A stretch of DNA of 42,657 nucleotides from CAZWDL01 sp964632995 (GTDB taxonomy: Bacteria > Bacteroidota > Bacteroidia > Chitinophagales > Saprospiraceae): assembly GCA_964632995.1 (NCBI GenBank), contig CAZWDL010000062.1:1-42657 (forward strand). Reading direction: 5' to 3'. The translations under genes were made by a program, and so were the position numbers. This document shows positions 15,345 through 24,599 of the stretch, one piece after another. How positions within the stretch are numbered: position 1 is the first letter of the stretch; each line of letters starts with the position of its first letter. Under the pieces are notes generated by a model. That model ran no database searches and was not told where the DNA came from. It worked only from the letters and a program-made list of their open reading frames with translations.

Positions 15345-18227
15345 ATGCATGGATCAGAAATAGTGAAAACAAGTATGTCGAAATACGAAGAGAACGGACA
15401 GAATAACAATCACGATTATATCGAGGTCATCGGGGCGCGGGTGCACAACCTGCGGGATATCGACGTGCGCATTCCGCGCAACAAGATGGTGGTGATCACG
15501 GGGATCAGCGGCAGCGGCAAGTCGTCGCTGGCCTTCGATACGATTTACGCGGAAGGGCAGCGGCGGTACATGGAGACCTTCTCGGCCTACGCGCGTCAGT
15601 TTATCGGCGAGATGGAGCGGCCCGACGTTGAGCAGATCAGCGGGCTGAGCCCGGTAATTTCCATCGAGCAGAAGACCACGAGCCGGAATCCGCGTTCTAC
15701 CGTGGGTACGGTGACCGAAATTTACGACTTCATGCGCCTGCTCTTCGCCCGTACCGGCGAAGCTTATTCCTACGTCACCGGAGAAAAGATGGTGCGCTAC
15801 AACGAAGAGCAGATGAAGCAGCGCATCATGGAGCAATACGAGGGGAAAAAGATCGTACTGCTCGCGCCGCTCATCCGCGGGCGCAAAGGGCACTACCGCG
15901 AGCTGTTCGACCAGGTGCGCAAACAGGGCTACGCCAAGGTGCGCGTCGACGGCGAGATACTCAACCTGGACCCGGGCATGCAGGTCGATCGCTACAAGGT
16001 ACACGATATCGAGCTGGTCGTCGACCGGGTGAAGGTGACGGAGGACCGCCGGGACCGCATCAGCCAGTCGATGCAGACCGCCCTTAAGATGGGCAATGGA
16101 CTGATTTTGATCATGGATCACGACAGCGACGAAATCACCACCTTTTCCAAACACCTGATGGACCCGGACTCCGGCATTTCCTACGAAGAGCCCTCGCCCA
16201 ATTCCTTCTCCTTCAACTCGCCTTACGGCGCCTGCTCCGCCTGCAACGGGCTGGGTAGCGTCAATAAAGTGGATATGGACAAGGTCATCCCCGACGACAG
16301 CAAGAGCATCAACGATATGGGCATCGCGCCCTTCGGCGAGGTGCGTCAGAACATGACTTTCAAACAACTACGGGCTATCGCCAAAAAATACGAATTCACC
16401 TTTGCCACGCCGGTGAAGGAGATTCCGGAGGAAGCACTGAACACCATCCTCTACGGCGGCAATGAAAAGGTGGCGGTAAAAATGAGCTACGGCAATAGCG
16501 ACTACACCTATAATCTCGCCCAGGAGGGCATTGTCAATATGCTGCAGCGCTGGTATGAAGATACCAGTTCGGAGAAGATCCGCCGCTGGGCCGAAGAGTT
16601 TATGACCGTCGACTCCTGTCCTGAATGCCACGGGTACCGCCTGAAAAAGGAATCACTGCATTTTAAAATTGGTGAAAAACACATTGGCGAACTGGCGGAG
16701 ATGGATATCACTCATCTCGCCGAGTGGATGATGGGCGTGGAGGAAAACATGGAGGAGCGGCAGCGCCTCATCGCCACCGAGATACTGAAAGAGATCCGGC
16801 TGCGCCTGGGCTTTTTGCTGCACGTGGGCCTGGACTACCTCAGCCTCAACCGGCCCGCCAGAACACTATCGGGCGGCGAATCGCAACGCATCCGCCTGGC
16901 CACTCAGATCGGTTCCCAGCTGACGGGCATCACCTATATACTGGATGAGCCGAGTATCGGCTTACACCAGCGCGATAACCAGCGCCTGATCGAGGCGCTG
17001 CGCGAGCTCACCCTGATCGGTAACACGGTGCTGGTAGTGGAGCACGACAAAGACATCATGCTGGCCAGCGACTACGTTATCGACCTGGGACCCGGCGCCG
17101 GTAAACACGGCGGAGAGCTGGTCGGCGAAGGCATACCCGATGCTTTCCTGAAAACGAACACCCTGACTGCCGACTACCTCAATGCACGCAAAAAGATTGA
17201 GGTACCCAAAGACCGCCGCCCCGGCAACAGCAAGTTCCTCAAGCTGCGTGGCGCCGCCGGCAACAACCTTAGGGAGATCAACGTCGACATTCCGCTCGGC
17301 GCCTTTATCTGTGTGACCGGCGTATCGGGCAGCGGTAAATCCACCCTGATCAACGAGACGCTGTACCCCATTTTGCGACAGCACTTTTATAAAAGTTTGA
17401 AAAACCCGCTGCCCTACGGGCAAATTAAAGGGCTGGAACACATTGACAAAGTCATTGAGATCGACCAATCGCCTATTGGGCGAACGCCTCGCTCCAACCC
17501 CGCTACCTATACCGGGGTGTTTACGGACATCCGCAAGCTTTTCTCCGACCTGCCGGAAGCCAAGATCCGCGGCTACAAACCCGGTCGCTTCTCCTTTAAT
17601 GTCAAAGGAGGTCGCTGTGAGGTGTGCAAAGGATCGGGCATGCGGACTATCGAGATGAACTTCCTCCCCGATGTCAACATCGAGTGCGAACGCTGTCTGG
17701 GCCGACGCTACAATCGCGAGACGCTGGAAATCCTGTACAAGGGCAAATCGATCAGCGATGTGCTGGACATGACGGTGGAAGAAGCCGCCGAATTTTTCGA
17801 ACCTATTCCAAAAATTTACCGGAAGCTGAAGACCTTGCATGATGTGGGACTCGACTACCTTACGCTGGGACAATCGGCTGTCACCCTCTCCGGTGGCGAA
17901 GCGCAGCGCGTCAAATTATCCGAAGAACTCTCCAAACGGGATACCGGCAACACCTTATATATACTGGACGAGCCGACAACGGGATTGCACTTCGAAGATA
18001 TCCGGCATCTACTTGCCGTACTCAACCGCCTCGTCGAAAAGGGCAACACCGTAATCGTCATCGAACACAACCTCGATGTCATCAAGGTAGCCGATCACCT
18101 CATCGACCTCGGCCCGGAAGGCGGATCGCGGGGCGGCGCCATCGTCTGTACCGGCACGCCGGAGGAAGTAGCCAAAGAACCGGGCAGCTATACAGGGCAA
18201 TTCTTGCAGGAGGAGTTAGGTTCCTGA
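15345..18227 (+). CDS. uvrA: UvrABC excision nuclease subunit A
   Basis: Damage-recognition ATPase of nucleotide excision repair; 960 residues, usual length. It has two ABC ATPase modules: Walker A GISGSGKSS near residue 54 and GVSGSGKST near 660, signature LSGGESQR near 508 and LSGGEAQR near 847, each followed by a DEPSIGLH or DEPTTGLH Walker B. The C-terminal zinc finger is complete (CEVC near 757 and CERC near 780). The first zinc module keeps only CSAC; the earlier CxxC pair of other UvrA proteins is replaced by MDPD. ATG codons at 15345 and 15375 are both possible starts; homologues usually start nearer the second. GH3 follows downstream with its own promoter. Confidence 0.97.
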   Translation: MHGSEIVKTSMSKYEENGQNNNHDYIEVIGARVHNLRDIDVRIPRNKMVVITGISGSGKSSLAFDTIYAEGQRRYMETFSAYARQFIGEMERPDVEQISGLSPVISIEQKTTSRNPRSTVGTVTEIYDFMRLLFARTGEAYSYVTGEKMVRYNEEQMKQRIMEQYEGKKIVLLAPLIRGRKGHYRELFDQVRKQGYAKVRVDGEILNLDPGMQVDRYKVHDIELVVDRVKVTEDRRDRISQSMQTALKMGNGLILIMDHDSDEITTFSKHLMDPDSGISYEEPSPNSFSFNSPYGACSACNGLGSVNKVDMDKVIPDDSKSINDMGIAPFGEVRQNMTFKQLRAIAKKYEFTFATPVKEIPEEALNTILYGGNEKVAVKMSYGNSDYTYNLAQEGIVNMLQRWYEDTSSEKIRRWAEEFMTVDSCPECHGYRLKKESLHFKIGEKHIGELAEMDITHLAEWMMGVEENMEERQRLIATEILKEIRLRLGFLLHVGLDYLSLNRPARTLSGGESQRIRLATQIGSQLTGITYILDEPSIGLHQRDNQRLIEALRELTLIGNTVLVVEHDKDIMLASDYVIDLGPGAGKHGGELVGEGIPDAFLKTNTLTADYLNARKKIEVPKDRRPGNSKFLKLRGAAGNNLREINVDIPLGAFICVTGVSGSGKSTLINETLYPILRQHFYKSLKNPLPYGQIKGLEHIDKVIEIDQSPIGRTPRSNPATYTGVFTDIRKLFSDLPEAKIRGYKPGRFSFNVKGGRCEVCKGSGMRTIEMNFLPDVNIECERCLGRRYNRETLEILYKGKSISDVLDMTVEEAAEFFEPIPKIYRKLKTLHDVGLDYLTLGQSAVTLSGGEAQRVKLSEELSKRDTGNTLYILDEPTTGLHFEDIRHLLAVLNRLVEKGNTVIVIEHNLDVIKVADHLIDLGPEGGSRGGAIVCTGTPEEVAKEPGSYTGQFLQEELGS

Positions 18228-18271
18228 GTGTCTGGGCATCTGCCTGCCCACTTCCCCCGTAAAATTATTCT

Positions 18272-18279
18272 TATATTTG
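18272..18279 (+). promoter_or_regulatory. Bacteroidota -7 element upstream of the GH3 gene
   Basis: TATATTTG matches TAnnTTTG, 55 bases before the GH3 ATG. It implies transcription separate from uvrA. Confidence 0.5.
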
Positions 18280-18334
18280 ATAAGAAGAAATCCAGGCGCC
18301 ACTCGGGGACGCGTTTTTCGAAAAAAGTCAAACC

Positions 18335-19858
18335 ATGAAGAAATGGATTAACCGGTTTTTCCACTGGTACTATAAACAACGGTATAAGGGAATTGAGTAT
18401 TTCATGCAGCATCCCCGGGAAGTACAGGAACGCTGGTTACAGCATCTGCTCCGTACAGCGAGACAGACCGAATGGGGCAGACGTTATGGCTACCGGGACA
18501 TCAGCGACCCGGATACCTTTGCCCGCCGCGTTCCCGTTCAGGATTACGAAAGCCTGAAACCCTACATCAAGCGAATGATGCACGGCGAAAAGGACGTACT
18601 CTGGACCGGGCAGGTCAAGTGGTATTCCAAATCCTCGGGAACCACCAGTGACAAGAGCAAGTACATCCCTGTTTCCAGCCACAATATGAAAAAATGCCAT
18701 GCCCGCGGCGGCTGGGATACGATGACGCTACTGTATCACAATCGCCCAGATGCGTTGATGTTTGCCTACAAAAGCGTGCTCATGGGCGGCAGCCTTAAGC
18801 CTTTTCCACCTTACCCTAAGACACAAGTTGGCGATGTTTCCGCCGTCAATATCAAAAATCTGCCTCCGGTTACCCGGCCCTTTTTCGCTCCCGACTTCGC
18901 AACGGCCCTGATGGAAGATTTTGAAGAAAAGCTGGAGCGAATGGCCCATATCCTGCAGCACGAAAGGATCACCATGATCGGAGGAGTGCCTACCTGGACC
19001 ATCGTCCTGTTTCGCCGCATGCTGGAAATTTCCGGTAAGGAAAATATGCTGGAAATCTGGCCCGACTTTCAGGTCTATATCCACGGCGGCGTGAGCTTTA
19101 TGCCTTACCAAAAGCAGTTTGAACAGTTTTTCCCCTCCGACCAGGTCAGCTATCAGGAAATCTATAATGCATCGGAAGGATACTTCGCCGTGCAAAATGA
19201 TTTCCAGGAAGACGGCATGCTGCTCCTGCTCAACAACGGTATCTACTACGAATTTCTCCCCATGGATCAATGGGATAATGAACACCCCGAAGCCATCCCC
19301 ATCTGGGAGGTGGAAACAGGTAAAAATTACGCTATGCTGATCAGCACCAACGGAGGGTTATGGCGTTACCTGCCGGGTGACACGGTCACGTTCACCTCAA
19401 CCAGCCCTTACAAAATCAAGGTCACCGGAAGAACAAAGCAGTTCATCAACACCTTTGGAGAGGAAGTCATGGTCGAAAATACCGAAAAGGCGCTGGCCAC
19501 CACCTGCCGCCAGCTGGACGCCATCGTCGCCGAATACACAGTCGGTCCGATTTATTTGGAGGGGGAGGGCAAAGGCGGACACGAATGGCTCATCGAATTT
19601 GAGCAGCCGCCCAAAGACCTGGAAGCTTTTGCCGACCGGCTCGACCAAAACCTGCAAGCCGTCAACTCAGACTACGAGGCCAAGCGCTTCGGCGATATGG
19701 CCCTGGAACGCCTGCACCTCCGCCCCCTTCCCTCCGGCACCTTCCATAAATGGATGCGCGCCCGCGGTAAACTCGGCGGGCAAAATAAGGTGCCCCGCCT
19801 CGCCAATCACCGCCGCTACGTCGAAGAGATTCTCGATTTTGTGGAGGAACGGGTATAG
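18335..19858 (+). CDS. GH3 auxin-responsive promoter family protein (acyl-adenylating enzyme)
   Basis: Member of the GH3 branch of the acyl-adenylate/firefly luciferase superfamily, 507 residues. In plants GH3 enzymes join jasmonate or auxin to amino acids through an adenylate; the bacterial substrates are unknown. Adenylation motifs are visible: SSGTTSDKSKYIPVS near residues 98-112, YNASEGYFAVQ near 277 and the YLPGD segment near 345. The N-terminal helix with YKGIEYFMQHP and the C-terminal lid (PSGTFHKWMRARGKLGGQNK) are also typical of bacterial members. It lies on its own between uvrA and hsp20 and gives no clear context for a pathway. Confidence 0.9.
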   Translation: MKKWINRFFHWYYKQRYKGIEYFMQHPREVQERWLQHLLRTARQTEWGRRYGYRDISDPDTFARRVPVQDYESLKPYIKRMMHGEKDVLWTGQVKWYSKSSGTTSDKSKYIPVSSHNMKKCHARGGWDTMTLLYHNRPDALMFAYKSVLMGGSLKPFPPYPKTQVGDVSAVNIKNLPPVTRPFFAPDFATALMEDFEEKLERMAHILQHERITMIGGVPTWTIVLFRRMLEISGKENMLEIWPDFQVYIHGGVSFMPYQKQFEQFFPSDQVSYQEIYNASEGYFAVQNDFQEDGMLLLLNNGIYYEFLPMDQWDNEHPEAIPIWEVETGKNYAMLISTNGGLWRYLPGDTVTFTSTSPYKIKVTGRTKQFINTFGEEVMVENTEKALATTCRQLDAIVAEYTVGPIYLEGEGKGGHEWLIEFEQPPKDLEAFADRLDQNLQAVNSDYEAKRFGDMALERLHLRPLPSGTFHKWMRARGKLGGQNKVPRLANHRRYVEEILDFVEERV

Positions 19859-20154
19859 GCGTTCTTAGGTTTTGCCGTCTTCCCGTTTGGTCCTCTCCGA
19901 ATAGTATTCGATCGTTACAGCCCACTTCACTTCGTCGGTTTTGCGATTCGCCCTCGATCATCCTTCGACAGGTCGGATAAAATTTCCGTCCATCCATCTA
20001 TGGAACTGCAATTTTGTCACCAAGAATCCACAGGAAGCTGCCTTTTTGTCATCAATCCACTGCCCTTTTAACAGATCCCATCCCTTGGAACAGCTTTTGC
20101 AATAGAAAGTGTGAAAATCGATTTAAAACACACACAAAATAAAACTGATCGACT

Positions 20155-20592
20155 ATGACACTTGTAGTAAGAAAACCAAAAACATTAGCAGGAACTTTTG
20201 ACCAACTGTTCAATGAGTTCTTCCGGGATGATTATCCGGTGAACGGCAACAGCCGCCGCGTATTGACGCGCCCGGCAACTAATGTGGTAGAAATGGCTGA
20301 AGCGTTCCGCATCGAGCTGGCCCTGCCCGGACTCGACAAATCCGATTTCCAGGTCAACATCGAAGAGGACGTACTGAAAATCACGGCACACAAAAGCCGG
20401 GAACTGCAGGAAGGTGAAAACCTGAAACGCCATGAGTTCGGTGATGTCAAATACGAGCGCAGCTTCCAACTGCCGGAAACCATTGACACCGAGAACATCG
20501 AAGCCACATACGAAAACGGCATTCTTCACATCACGCTACCCAAGCTTGAAGAAGCAAAGGAAAAGCCAGTACGCAAGATTGAAGTTGCCTAA
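20155..20592 (+). CDS. Small heat shock protein, Hsp20/alpha-crystallin family
   Basis: ATP-independent holdase chaperone, 145 residues, cytoplasmic. The N-terminal arm contains FDQLFNEFFRDDYP. The alpha-crystallin domain runs from about residue 40 to 135 with MAEAFRIELALPGLDKSDF, ENLKRHEFGDVKYERSFQLP and the conserved ENGILHITLPK near its end. A short tail with VRKIEVA replaces the usual IxI motif. The ATG at 20155 follows a 296-base gap in which I found no clear promoter of the TAnnTTTG type, so a different, stress-specific promoter is possible. A strong terminator lies 167 bases downstream. Confidence 0.95.
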   Translation: MTLVVRKPKTLAGTFDQLFNEFFRDDYPVNGNSRRVLTRPATNVVEMAEAFRIELALPGLDKSDFQVNIEEDVLKITAHKSRELQEGENLKRHEFGDVKYERSFQLPETIDTENIEATYENGILHITLPKLEEAKEKPVRKIEVA

Positions 20593-20758
20593 ACGATTGA
20601 TTTGCAACGCTCTTACAGGATTCCGATTATGACAGAATTCTGACGGAATATTCGGAATACTTTTTCCATAAGCGTTGTTTACCCTTTTGAAAGCAGCAAA
20701 TAAGACATAAGAATTATATTCTAAGATTTAGTTAATAGGGTTTTAGGTGTTTTTTGGG

Positions 20759-20788
20759 GGCCGGCGCTTAAGCGCCGGCCTTTTTTTT
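20759..20788 (+). terminator. Intrinsic terminator downstream of hsp20
   Basis: A GGCCGGCGC/GCGCCGGCC perfect stem with a TTAA loop (20759-20780) is followed by eight T (20781-20788). Confidence 0.9.
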
Positions 20789-20877
20789 GCCTGGCCGCGA
20801 GAAACGAGCATAGTGCGCCGGGAAGGGCTACCGATCATTGCACATTAATGACCACCCGCAGGCAGCTATGACTTTAC

Positions 20878-20926
20878 CCCGGATCATTTATGGGTTTGTA
20901 ACAGACCAACCCATGAACAATCCGGG
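20878..20926. repeat. Imperfect inverted repeat in gene-poor region
   Basis: Two 19-base arms (20878-20896 and 20908-20926) match at 16 of 19 positions, starting with CCCGGAT and ending with ATGGGTT before the loop. Read from the minus strand two of the three mismatches become G-U pairs. No T-run follows in that direction, so it may be RNA structure rather than a terminator. Confidence 0.5.
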
Positions 20927-21441
20927 CTAAAAAAAAGCAGCCACAGCATACAATGCCGGGCTGCAAAATCAACTTCAAAAAGGGGGGTATTTTGAATCGT
21001 TCCCCACCCCTGTTCATTTTGGATACGGATCAGGTTATTGGAGGATGTGTCCCTGCCTCATGATCAGAAAGCGAAATCCGTTCCTGATTTTGCCTGCAAA
21101 GCCCCCTAAAGGAGCAATGCTTAGTAGCAGGATTTTTAGTGTCCTAAGCATGTTTAAATTTCGTTTTCGAGTTCCAAACGGATGGGTTTTGTCTCTGGGC
21201 GAAGGTTTTTTGAGAGGAATAGCAGCGCTGTTGCCCAAAAAAAGCCACAGCCCAGGGGTAAAGGGCGCCGTTTGGGGCCGAAGGATGAAATTTCGAATAT
21301 CCTTTAAGTCTTTGGGACGGGAAAATCGGTTACGGGATAGAAAAACCGCTTGGGATTTAACGAGTTAAAAATAGGATTTATTAAAAGGAAAACCAAAGGA
21401 AACGAAGTGTTGCAAAGACATAAAATATTCATAAATATTAT

Positions 21442-22017
21442 TTACTCTAAATATTTGGCGGCTGCTTCCAGTTCCTGATAAAAATCTTCTCCATATTTCC
21501 TTATAATTGCTTCGCGCAAGAATCGGTAGACCGGGAGGGACTCTTTTTCACCCAGTTCGCAGGCTGCCGAGCAGATATCCCAACGATCGTAATTCAGTGC
21601 CTCAAAGCCTGTTTCTGCGTTTTTCTTCACCCGCATAGGATAGAGGTGACAACTCACCGGTTTTTTGAAGGAGGTGAGGCCCGCCTGATAAGCTTGTTCT
21701 ATCCCACACCTGGCAATCCCGAGATGATCCTGGGTCATAAAAACGCAGGCCCCGCCTGGCTGCAGCGTAGTACCATAATCTCCGGCATCCTCGTAATAGG
21801 TATACAGTCCTTTTTTCTCGATAGCCGCAATTCCCTTCGGGCTGAGAAAAGATTTAACTTCTTCGTAGATCTGTTCCAAGGTATGCCGTTCCTCATCCTC
21901 CAGGGGAGCGCCCCAGTCCCCTTCCCAACAACAGGCCCCTTTACAGGCCTTAAGATTACAGAGAAATTGCTCCTTTATGAGGTCATCGCTGACCAGGATA
22001 TCACGGATTAGAATCAT
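21442..22017 (-). CDS. DUF3109 family protein
   Basis: Conserved Bacteroidota protein of unknown function, 191 residues, with a cysteine pattern resembling the YkgJ-type metal-binding proteins. Cysteines occur in CNLKACKGACCWEGDWGAPL near residues 20-39, then in GGACVFMTQ, IARCGIEQA, VSCHLYPMRV and DICSAACELG. This spacing suggests a metal or iron-sulfur centre. The start ATG at 22017 is supported by the family N-terminus with DILVSDDLI. It is transcribed divergently from the small secreted protein at 22156. No function is known to me. Confidence 0.85.
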   Translation of the reverse strand: MILIRDILVSDDLIKEQFLCNLKACKGACCWEGDWGAPLEDEERHTLEQIYEEVKSFLSPKGIAAIEKKGLYTYYEDAGDYGTTLQPGGACVFMTQDHLGIARCGIEQAYQAGLTSFKKPVSCHLYPMRVKKNAETGFEALNYDRWDICSAACELGEKESLPVYRFLREAIIRKYGEDFYQELEAAAKYLE

Positions 22018-22155
22018 ATTTGCTTTACCATTTATTGAATTTGCCCTTCCGAATAGTTATTGTAGGAAACCGGTTTAGAATTAAGAAGCAAAAATCGTAA
22101 TTTAAGCGCGGATCCCAAGAAAGACGGCATCCATAAAATTTACAAACAGCGAATA

Positions 22156-22596
22156 ATGAAAAAAATTTTGCTAGCCCAGGGTTTGTTCTTGCTTTTTGCG
22201 CTATCACTCAGTGCTCAGGTCAAAGTCAGTAAGCGCAGTGTAAAGCAAGCCGCCACGGTGCAAACTCAATTGTACAAGCTCAATGATCAACAAGTCGAGG
22301 AGATGGTCCTGATTCAGGAGCAGCGCCTGACCAACCTGGCCGCCATCGAATCGCTCCGGCAAAGTGACTACGAGCGGTACCTGCAAAAAGTCCAGAGCAT
22401 CCGCAGATATGTCGAACAAACGACCCGCCGGATATTAACGGATCAACAGTTGACAATATTTGAGCAGCAGCAGCAACAAAGGGTGGCGGCGCGTCAGCGG
22501 GTGCTTCGCGAGTTAAAAAGCCGGCAGAGGAGCCCGGAGGAGCAGAAGCTGGCGCTGCTTCGCCTGGAGGAAGAATGGCTAAAAAACAGCTTTTGA
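22156..22596 (+). CDS. Small secreted helical protein
   Basis: Unrecognised 146-residue protein. Residues 1-20 (KKILLAQGLFLLFALSLSAQ) form a signal peptide with likely cleavage after LSA. The mature protein is very rich in Gln, Arg, Leu and Glu and predicted almost wholly helical, with coiled-coil character (LTDQQLTIFEQQQQQRVAARQR split here). The overall size and helical repeats recall CpxP/Spy-like periplasmic proteins, but the LTxxQ motif match is weak, so this is only a suggestion. It is probably periplasmic and precedes citrate synthase on the same strand by 118 bases. Confidence 0.75.
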   Translation: MKKILLAQGLFLLFALSLSAQVKVSKRSVKQAATVQTQLYKLNDQQVEEMVLIQEQRLTNLAAIESLRQSDYERYLQKVQSIRRYVEQTTRRILTDQQLTIFEQQQQQRVAARQRVLRELKSRQRSPEEQKLALLRLEEEWLKNSF

Positions 22597-22714
22597 AGCA
22601 AATTGATCAACGGAAAAGGAACATATTTGTTCTCCTAATAGAATGTCGGCCCGAAAACAGCTGCCTCGCATCACTTGCAAAATACTTGTCTAACTAAATA
22701 ATTAACGCGAATTA

Positions 22715-24043
22715 ATGGATCCCCTTAAGCAAAAATTTATTGAGAAGGCCTCCGCCCTGCGGGACGAGATAAAGGCATTATTGAAAGAAAACGGCGATAA
22801 GAAGGTCGATGAAGTCATTCTAAAACAGATTTACGGCGGCGCTCGCGGCATCAAAATGATGGTGTGGGAAACCTCCCAGCTGGACCCCCAGGAAGGCATT
22901 CGGTTCCGGGGATATTCCATCCCGCAGCTCCGCGAGAAGCTACCCAAGGGCCCCGATGGCAGGGAGCCCCGTCCGGAAGGACTCTTCTGGCTGATGCTGG
23001 TGGGCGAAATCCCTACCGATGAAGAAGTCAAATGGTTGACTGACCAGTGGACCAACCGCATGAATGTCCCGGAGCATGTTTTCAAAACCCTGGATGCCCT
23101 GCCCATCGATACCCACCCGATGACGCAGTTCAGCATCGCTATCAGTGCCATGCAAACCGACAGCTGCTTTGCCCGCCGCTACTCCGAAGGCATCAAAAAA
23201 ACGGAATACTGGGATCCCACCTACGAGGATACGATGAACCTCGTTGCCCGCCTGCCTCGGGTAGCCGCCTATATTTATCGGCGCTCTTATCACAACGGCG
23301 ATCATATTCCACCGAATATTTCCATGGACTGGGCGGGCAATTTCGCCCATATGCTGGGTATTCCGGACGATGGTTTCAAAAGCCTGATGCGCCTTTACCT
23401 GACCATCCATGCCGACCACGAAGGCGGCAATGCCTCGGCGCACACTACCCATCTGGTAGGGTCTACCCTCAGCGATTCCTACAATTCTCTCGCCGCCGGC
23501 ATGAATGCCCTGGCCGGCCCCCTGCACGGGCTCGCTAACCAGGAGGTCATCAAGTGGATATTTAAGATGCTGGATGCCCTGGGCACGACGAATCCTTCGA
23601 AAGAACAAATTGCCGACTACGTACATAGCACCCTCTCCAGCGGTCAGGTGATCCCGGGCTATGGCCACGCCGTTCTCCGCCAGCCTGACCCTCGTTTCAT
23701 GGCGCAGAAGCGTTTTGCGGAAGAGTATATTAAAGACGATGATATCGTCCAGGTAGTCTGGAAAATATTTGATGTAGTGCCCGAAATTCTCAAAGGACTG
23801 GGCAAGGTAAAAAACCCCTGGCCCAATGTCGACGCCCACTCCGGCGCCCTGCTCGTCCACTACGGCCTGAAGGAATACAGTTTCTACACCGTGCTCTTCG
23901 GAGTCTCCCGCGCACTGGGTGTGCTCTCTGCTCAATGCTGGGCGCGTGCCCTCGGCTTCCCGCTGGAACGCCCCAAGTCGGTGACTACCGAATGGGTGAA
24001 AGAATTTCTGTCAAAGGAAAAAGTGAGCAGCGACGGAAATTAG
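22715..24043 (+). CDS. gltA: Citrate synthase, eukaryotic type
   Basis: First TCA-cycle enzyme, condensing acetyl-CoA and oxaloacetate; 442 residues. The catalytic residues are visible: His near 270 in GPLHGLANQEV, His near 317 in PGYGHAVLR and Asp near 373 in WPNVDAHSGALL. These motifs, and the N-terminal GARGIKMMVWETSQLDP and FRGYSIPQLREKLP, resemble mitochondrial citrate synthases rather than the NADH-regulated hexameric bacterial type. A near-match to the -7 element (CATATTTG) lies 86 bases upstream. A strong terminator follows, so the gene is probably transcribed alone. The gene symbol is used for function; many authors call this type citZ or citA. Confidence 0.96.
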   Translation: MDPLKQKFIEKASALRDEIKALLKENGDKKVDEVILKQIYGGARGIKMMVWETSQLDPQEGIRFRGYSIPQLREKLPKGPDGREPRPEGLFWLMLVGEIPTDEEVKWLTDQWTNRMNVPEHVFKTLDALPIDTHPMTQFSIAISAMQTDSCFARRYSEGIKKTEYWDPTYEDTMNLVARLPRVAAYIYRRSYHNGDHIPPNISMDWAGNFAHMLGIPDDGFKSLMRLYLTIHADHEGGNASAHTTHLVGSTLSDSYNSLAAGMNALAGPLHGLANQEVIKWIFKMLDALGTTNPSKEQIADYVHSTLSSGQVIPGYGHAVLRQPDPRFMAQKRFAEEYIKDDDIVQVVWKIFDVVPEILKGLGKVKNPWPNVDAHSGALLVHYGLKEYSFYTVLFGVSRALGVLSAQCWARALGFPLERPKSVTTEWVKEFLSKEKVSSDGN

Positions 24044-24076
24044 AGCTTGTTTCAACCGTCTACGGCTAAGACCGGA

Positions 24077-24113
24077 GGACGCAGCAGTATTCACTACTGT
24101 TGCGTCCTTTTTT
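24077..24113 (+). terminator. Intrinsic terminator of citrate synthase
   Basis: A 13-base-pair stem (24077-24089 with 24095-24107, one G-U pair, core GGACGCA) with a 5-base loop is followed by six T, 34 bases after the stop codon. Confidence 0.9.
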
Positions 24114-24146
24114 GTACCGCTTCTTTAATAGAATGGAAAAATCTCC

Positions 24147-24154
24147 TATTTTTG
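24147..24154 (+). promoter_or_regulatory. Bacteroidota -7 element upstream of gcvH
   Basis: TATTTTTG matches TAnnTTTG, 52 bases before the gcvH ATG and after the citrate synthase terminator. Confidence 0.5.
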
Positions 24155-24206
24155 AGCGGCTTGCGATAAGCCGGATTTTTTTTCGCTTCATCAAATACAA
24201 TAATCT

Positions 24207-24599
24207 ATGGAATTTCCCGAGAGCCTGAAATATACAGAAGACCACGAATGGATCAGAATGGAAGAGGACGGTAGCGCCTATGTCGGCATCACCGATTTTG
24301 CCCAGAGCGAACTCGATGAACTGGTCTATGTTGAGGTGGAAACCGTTGGAGAAACGCTGGAAACAGGAGAGGTCTTCGGCACCGTCGAAGCGGTCAAAAC
24401 AACTTCCGATCTTTTTATGCCGGTAGCGGGAGAAATCCTGGAATTCAACCCCAAAATAGATGAATCGGAAGGTGATGATCCCACCCTGGTCAATCAGGAT
24501 CCCTATGGCAAAGGCTGGATCATTAAAATGAAAGTGAGCGACCCCGGTGAGCTGGATGAATTGATGGACGCTTCCTCGTATAAGGAAATGGTCAGTTAA
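24207..24599 (+). CDS. gcvH: Glycine cleavage system H protein
   Basis: Lipoyl-carrying shuttle protein of the glycine cleavage system, cytoplasmic, 130 residues as expected. The lipoylated lysine is Lys64 in GTVEAVKTTSDLFMPVAGE. The conserved N-terminus LKYTEDHEW and the C-terminal GKGWIIKMKVSDPGELDELMD are both present. In some bacteria GcvH also serves as a lipoyl donor to other complexes. Here it leads a cluster with a VanZ-like protein and TonB; none of the other glycine cleavage genes (gcvT, gcvP) is in the window. Confidence 0.97.
   Translation: MEFPESLKYTEDHEWIRMEEDGSAYVGITDFAQSELDELVYVEVETVGETLETGEVFGTVEAVKTTSDLFMPVAGEILEFNPKIDESEGDDPTLVNQDPYGKGWIIKMKVSDPGELDELMDASSYKEMVS

Larger units (their letters stand above)
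20593..21441. other. Long gene-poor region
   Basis: About 850 bases with no gene I can support. It holds the terminator at 20759-20788, an imperfect inverted repeat at 20878-20926, and a GCAGCC/GGCTGC hairpin at 20937-20964. Open frames around 21035-21370 exist on both strands but lack protein-like features. The last 60 bases are AT-rich and adjoin the end of the DUF3109 gene. Confidence 0.5.

Noticed and set aside
19662..19997. A minus-strand frame overlapping the end of the GH3 gene
   Set aside because: Most of it is opposite the GH3 coding sequence, and the rest has no features or promoter.
21035..21368. Overlapping open frames on both strands in the gap after hsp20
   Set aside because: No promoter or family motif; basic, proline-rich sequence on both strands looks accidental.
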